Positions 4,283-6,143 of a stretch of 6,143 nucleotides of DNA are shown piece by piece. Under the pieces are notes generated by a model. The model did no database searches. It was given only the letters and a program-made list of their open reading frames with translations, and had not been told where the DNA came from. The DNA comes from Candidatus Zixiibacteriota bacterium (GTDB lineage Bacteria > Zixibacteria > MSB-5A5 > JAUVRN01). How positions within the stretch are numbered: the first letter of the stretch is position 1; every line of letters begins with the position of its first letter. A program made the translations under genes and the position numbers. The stretch is taken from the NCBI GenBank assembly GCA_030597645.1, contig JAUVRN010000133.1, positions 1-6,143 of the forward strand. The letters are read 5' to 3'.

Positions 4283-4729
4283 ATGCGTTGCTCAGAATGC
4301 AGCTACGAACTCACCGAAAGCGAACAGCTGTTGTGCATGATCCCGGGGGGACACTATTGCCCGCAGTGCTGGGCCAAGATTCCGCTGCCCGAGGAGAGCA
4401 CTCATGCAGAGGGACGTTCGACAGGCGCGCAAAAGACATCGGGGGTACGAGCCGTGACCGAACTGGAAAAGAAAATCATCGCCAAAGGGGATGAATCCAC
4501 CGTCGACATCGAAGTGGAGCTCTGCAAAGGCTGCGAGTTCTGCGTGGATGTATGCCCTGAGGAATGCCTGGCTATGGCCGACATCATCAACTCGCGTGGG
4601 TACCGATACGCCCTGTACGAGGGAGAGCGGTGCACAGGCTGCGGAATTTGCTATTACAATTGCCCGGAGCCGGGAGCGATCACCGTCTACAAGGCGAGCA
4701 GGCGCAAGAAGGAGGTCAGCCGTGGCTAA
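4283..4729 (+). CDS. 2-oxoacid:ferredoxin oxidoreductase delta (ferredoxin) subunit with N-terminal zinc-ribbon-like module
   Basis: The 148-residue protein has two parts. The C-terminal ~90 residues are a typical delta subunit (VorD/KorD class) carrying two [4Fe-4S] clusters: C81-x2-C84-x2-C87-x3-CP at 91, and C117-x2-C120-x2-C123-x3-CP at 127. These pass electrons from the thiamine-diphosphate site to external ferredoxin. Ahead of this, residues 1-32 contain C3-x2-C6 and C26-x2-C29 plus C18 and H24, a zinc-ribbon or rubredoxin-like pattern, then a low-complexity linker (34-57). Delta subunits normally begin near VTELEKK (residue 58), so the extension is unusual. It is supported by the ribosome binding site at 4271 and the sigma54 promoter spacing. 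A separate shorter product from GTG at 4454 cannot be excluded. The frame is the first of the operon and overlaps the next gene by 8 nt. The exact 2-oxoacid is not evident. Confidence 0.85.
   Translation: MRCSECSYELTESEQLLCMIPGGHYCPQCWAKIPLPEESTHAEGRSTGAQKTSGVRAVTELEKKIIAKGDESTVDIEVELCKGCEFCVDVCPEECLAMADIINSRGYRYALYEGERCTGCGICYYNCPEPGAITVYKASRRKKEVSRG
4709..4716 (+). promoter_or_regulatory. Strong ribosome binding site for the alpha subunit
   Basis: AAGGAGGT is a near-perfect match to the 16S rRNA tail. Its GGAGG core ends 6 nt before GTG at 4722, which sets the start of the alpha subunit inside the end of the delta gene. Confidence 0.85.
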
Positions 4730-5777
4730 AGTACTGGTCAAAGGCAACGATGCGGTGATGCGGGGTGCGATTCTCGCAGGCTGCCGTTCCTACTACGGCT
4801 ATCCGATCACGCCGGCCTCGGAGATCGCAGAAGCCGCCGCGAAACTGATGCCCCTGGTGGGCGGCACGTTCCTGCCAGCCGAGAGCGAGATCGCATCCAT
4901 CAACATGTGTTACGGCGCCGCGGCCGCCGGCGAACGTACCTTGACGGCATCTTCATCGCCCGGCATCAGCCTGATGCAGGAAGGGCTCAGCTACGCGGCC
5001 TGTGCCGAATTGCCGCTGGTGGTCGTCAATATCATGCGCGGCGGACCCGGGCTGGGAAATATCGCACCTGAACAGGCCGACTACAACCAGATCGTCAAGG
5101 GCGGCGGCCATGGCAGCTACAAGTTGATCGTGCTCGCTCCCAATGGTTCGCAGGAAATGTGCGACCTGACCATGCTTGCCTTTGAGCTGGCCGACCGGTA
5201 CCGCAACCCGGTCTGTGTCCTGGCCGACGGTTTCGTGGGTCAGATGATGGAACCGGTCAACTTCCCGGAACGCGTCAAGGATCTGCCGGCCAAACCGTGG
5301 GCCGTAGAGGGAACGCCCGAAACGCAGGATAACCTGGTCAGCTCGATCTTCCTGGATCCAGCTCTGCTGGAGAAGCAGATTCATCGCCTCGAAGCCAAGT
5401 ACGAGAGGGTGCGGAAGGAAGAGGTTCGATTCGAGGAACTCTACACCGAGGATGCTGAGATCTTGACGGTCGCCTACGGCATCGTTTCGCGCATCCTTCA
5501 AACCGCCATCGCGCGGGCGCGCGCCGAAGGGCTCAAGGTCGGCATGCTGCGTCCCATCACGCTGTTCCCCTTCCCGTCTGTGCGCCTGGACGAACTGGCC
5601 CAACAGGTCAAGGCGATGCAGGTATTCGAGTTGTCCATGGGGATGATGGTCGATGACGTGAGACTGATCATCAGCGGTTCGATCCCGGTGGGATTCTATG
5701 GAAGGTGCGGAGGCATCGTGCCGACGGTCGAGGAACTGTACCAGCAGATCATCAAATTCAGCGAGACCCTGCCATGA
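4722..5777 (+). CDS. vorB: 2-oxoacid:ferredoxin oxidoreductase alpha subunit, VorB-like
   Basis: The 351-residue protein matches the alpha subunit of four-subunit-type 2-oxoacid (3-methyl-2-oxobutanoate class) ferredoxin oxidoreductases. These convert a 2-oxoacid and coenzyme A to acyl-CoA and CO2 while reducing ferredoxin in the cytosol. Family signatures include the start MAKVLVKGNDAV, YYGYPITPASEI (24-35), the thiamine-pyrimidine-side segment PAESEIASINMCYGAAAAG (52-70), the SSSPGISLMQEGLSYA stretch (77-92) and NIMRGGPGLG (103-112). The C-terminal part holds the transketolase-C-like domain (YGIVSR, MLRPITLFPFP). Length is normal for VorB and shorter than many KorA proteins, but these families are hard to separate, so a 2-oxoglutarate or other substrate remains possible. 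GTG at 4722 overlaps the delta gene by 8 nt and has a strong ribosome binding site. The end overlaps the beta gene by 4 nt (ATGA), indicating tight translational coupling. Confidence 0.92.
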   Translation: MAKVLVKGNDAVMRGAILAGCRSYYGYPITPASEIAEAAAKLMPLVGGTFLPAESEIASINMCYGAAAAGERTLTASSSPGISLMQEGLSYAACAELPLVVVNIMRGGPGLGNIAPEQADYNQIVKGGGHGSYKLIVLAPNGSQEMCDLTMLAFELADRYRNPVCVLADGFVGQMMEPVNFPERVKDLPAKPWAVEGTPETQDNLVSSIFLDPALLEKQIHRLEAKYERVRKEEVRFEELYTEDAEILTVAYGIVSRILQTAIARARAEGLKVGMLRPITLFPFPSVRLDELAQQVKAMQVFELSMGMMVDDVRLIISGSIPVGFYGRCGGIVPTVEELYQQIIKFSETLP

Positions 5778-6143
5778 TGAAAGACGTGATTGCGAAGCCG
5801 GAAGCGTTGTACGACGTGTTCGAGCGTAAACCGGGCAACGACAAGAAGTCGACGCACTATTGTCCCGGCTGCGGCCACGGCAGCATCCACAAGTTCATTG
5901 CCGAAGCCCTGGATGATATGGGAGTGCGTGAACGCACCGTCTTTATCTCACCGGTCGGTTGCTCCGTGTTTGGGTACTACTACTTCCGCTGCGGCAACAT
6001 CCAGGCGGCGCACGGCCGTGCCCCCGCGGTGGCCACGGCAGTCAAGCGTGCCCATCCCGACAGCATCGTGATCTGCTATCAGGGTGACGGGGACCTGGCG
6101 TCGATCGGCGGCAACAACATCCTGCAGGCGGCCAACCGCGGCG
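5774..6143 (+). CDS. 2-oxoacid:ferredoxin oxidoreductase beta subunit (TPP-binding), truncated by window end
   Basis: An open frame starts at ATG 5774 (a second ATG follows directly) and runs off the right edge after 123 codons. HYCPGCGHGSIHKFIAEAL (28-46) is the conserved N-terminal Cys motif of beta subunits, and ISPVGCSVFGYYYF (58-71) and AHGRAPAVATAVKRAHPD (79-96) are typical of the family. YQGDGDLASIGGNN (102-115) is the GDGD start of the thiamine diphosphate and Mg binding motif. The ATG overlaps the alpha stop codon as ATGA, with no strong ribosome binding site, so translation is likely coupled. With the alpha subunit it forms the active site. The gamma subunit expected for the complex is not in the window and would probably follow. 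Nothing is seen to be abnormal in the visible part. Confidence 0.92.
   Translation, partial: MMKDVIAKPEALYDVFERKPGNDKKSTHYCPGCGHGSIHKFIAEALDDMGVRERTVFISPVGCSVFGYYYFRCGNIQAAHGRAPAVATAVKRAHPDSIVICYQGDGDLASIGGNNILQAANRG

Noticed and set aside
4491..4721. Longer alpha subunit starting at 4491
   Set aside because: The extra 77 codons are a shadow frame of the delta gene. The strong ribosome binding site and family-typical MAKVLVKGN start are at 4722.
1..6143. CRISPR array, tRNA, rRNA, insertion sequence or prophage genes
   Set aside because: No regularly spaced repeats, cloverleaf-like sequence, rRNA-like sequence, transposase or phage protein was seen on either strand.

Overview
The window is GC-rich bacterial DNA, most likely proteobacterial and plausibly a gammaproteobacterium with anaerobic or redox-flexible metabolism. 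That placement is inferred from gene content (arsM/arsR, a four-subunit-type 2-oxoacid:ferredoxin oxidoreductase, a sigma54-type promoter); no rRNA or marker gene fixes the taxonomy.

Layout. Positions 1-155 hold the 3' end of an unrecognised plus-strand gene. Positions 194-3760 hold four genes, all on the minus strand, in two transcription units. The upstream unit is a 586-residue uncharacterised protein with a GNAT-like central region (3760-2000), followed after 3 nt by a small FMN nitroreductase-family protein (1996-1484). The second unit is arsR (1388-1041) overlapping arsM (1048-194), driven by a well-formed sigma70-type promoter whose -10 box lies only 6 nt from the arsR ATG, so the mRNA is probably leaderless. 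This four-gene block is bracketed by two same-orientation 22-bp near-identical repeats (153-174 and 3795-3816, 20/22 identical), which suggests it could be a discrete inserted cassette, although no recombinase is visible.

Positions 3761-4282 are a 522-bp divergent intergenic region that is unusually full of signals. On the minus strand they are a strong intrinsic terminator with a 16-codon mini-ORF folded into its 5' arm and loop (an attenuator-like or small-RNA layout) and a weak upstream promoter candidate. On the plus strand they are a near-consensus sigma54 (-24/-12) promoter at 4232-4247 and an upstream dyad at 4136-4151 at a distance suited to an enhancer-binding protein.

Positions 4283-6143 are the start of a tightly coupled operon for a 2-oxoacid:ferredoxin oxidoreductase of the Vor/Kor type. 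It consists of a delta-type ferredoxin subunit with an extra N-terminal zinc-ribbon-like module, the alpha subunit (VorB-like), and the thiamine-diphosphate-binding beta subunit cut off by the window end. A gamma subunit is expected downstream.

Working together: ArsR would repress its own operon until trivalent arsenic binds, and ArsM would then methylate the arsenic. The oxidoreductase would oxidatively decarboxylate a 2-oxoacid to an acyl-CoA while reducing ferredoxin (or run in reverse), probably under sigma54 and an activator. No complete undescribed system is proven here. The best leads are the zinc-ribbon/ferredoxin fusion, the repeat-bracketed cassette with its orphan GNAT-like gene, and the terminator with the embedded mini-ORF.
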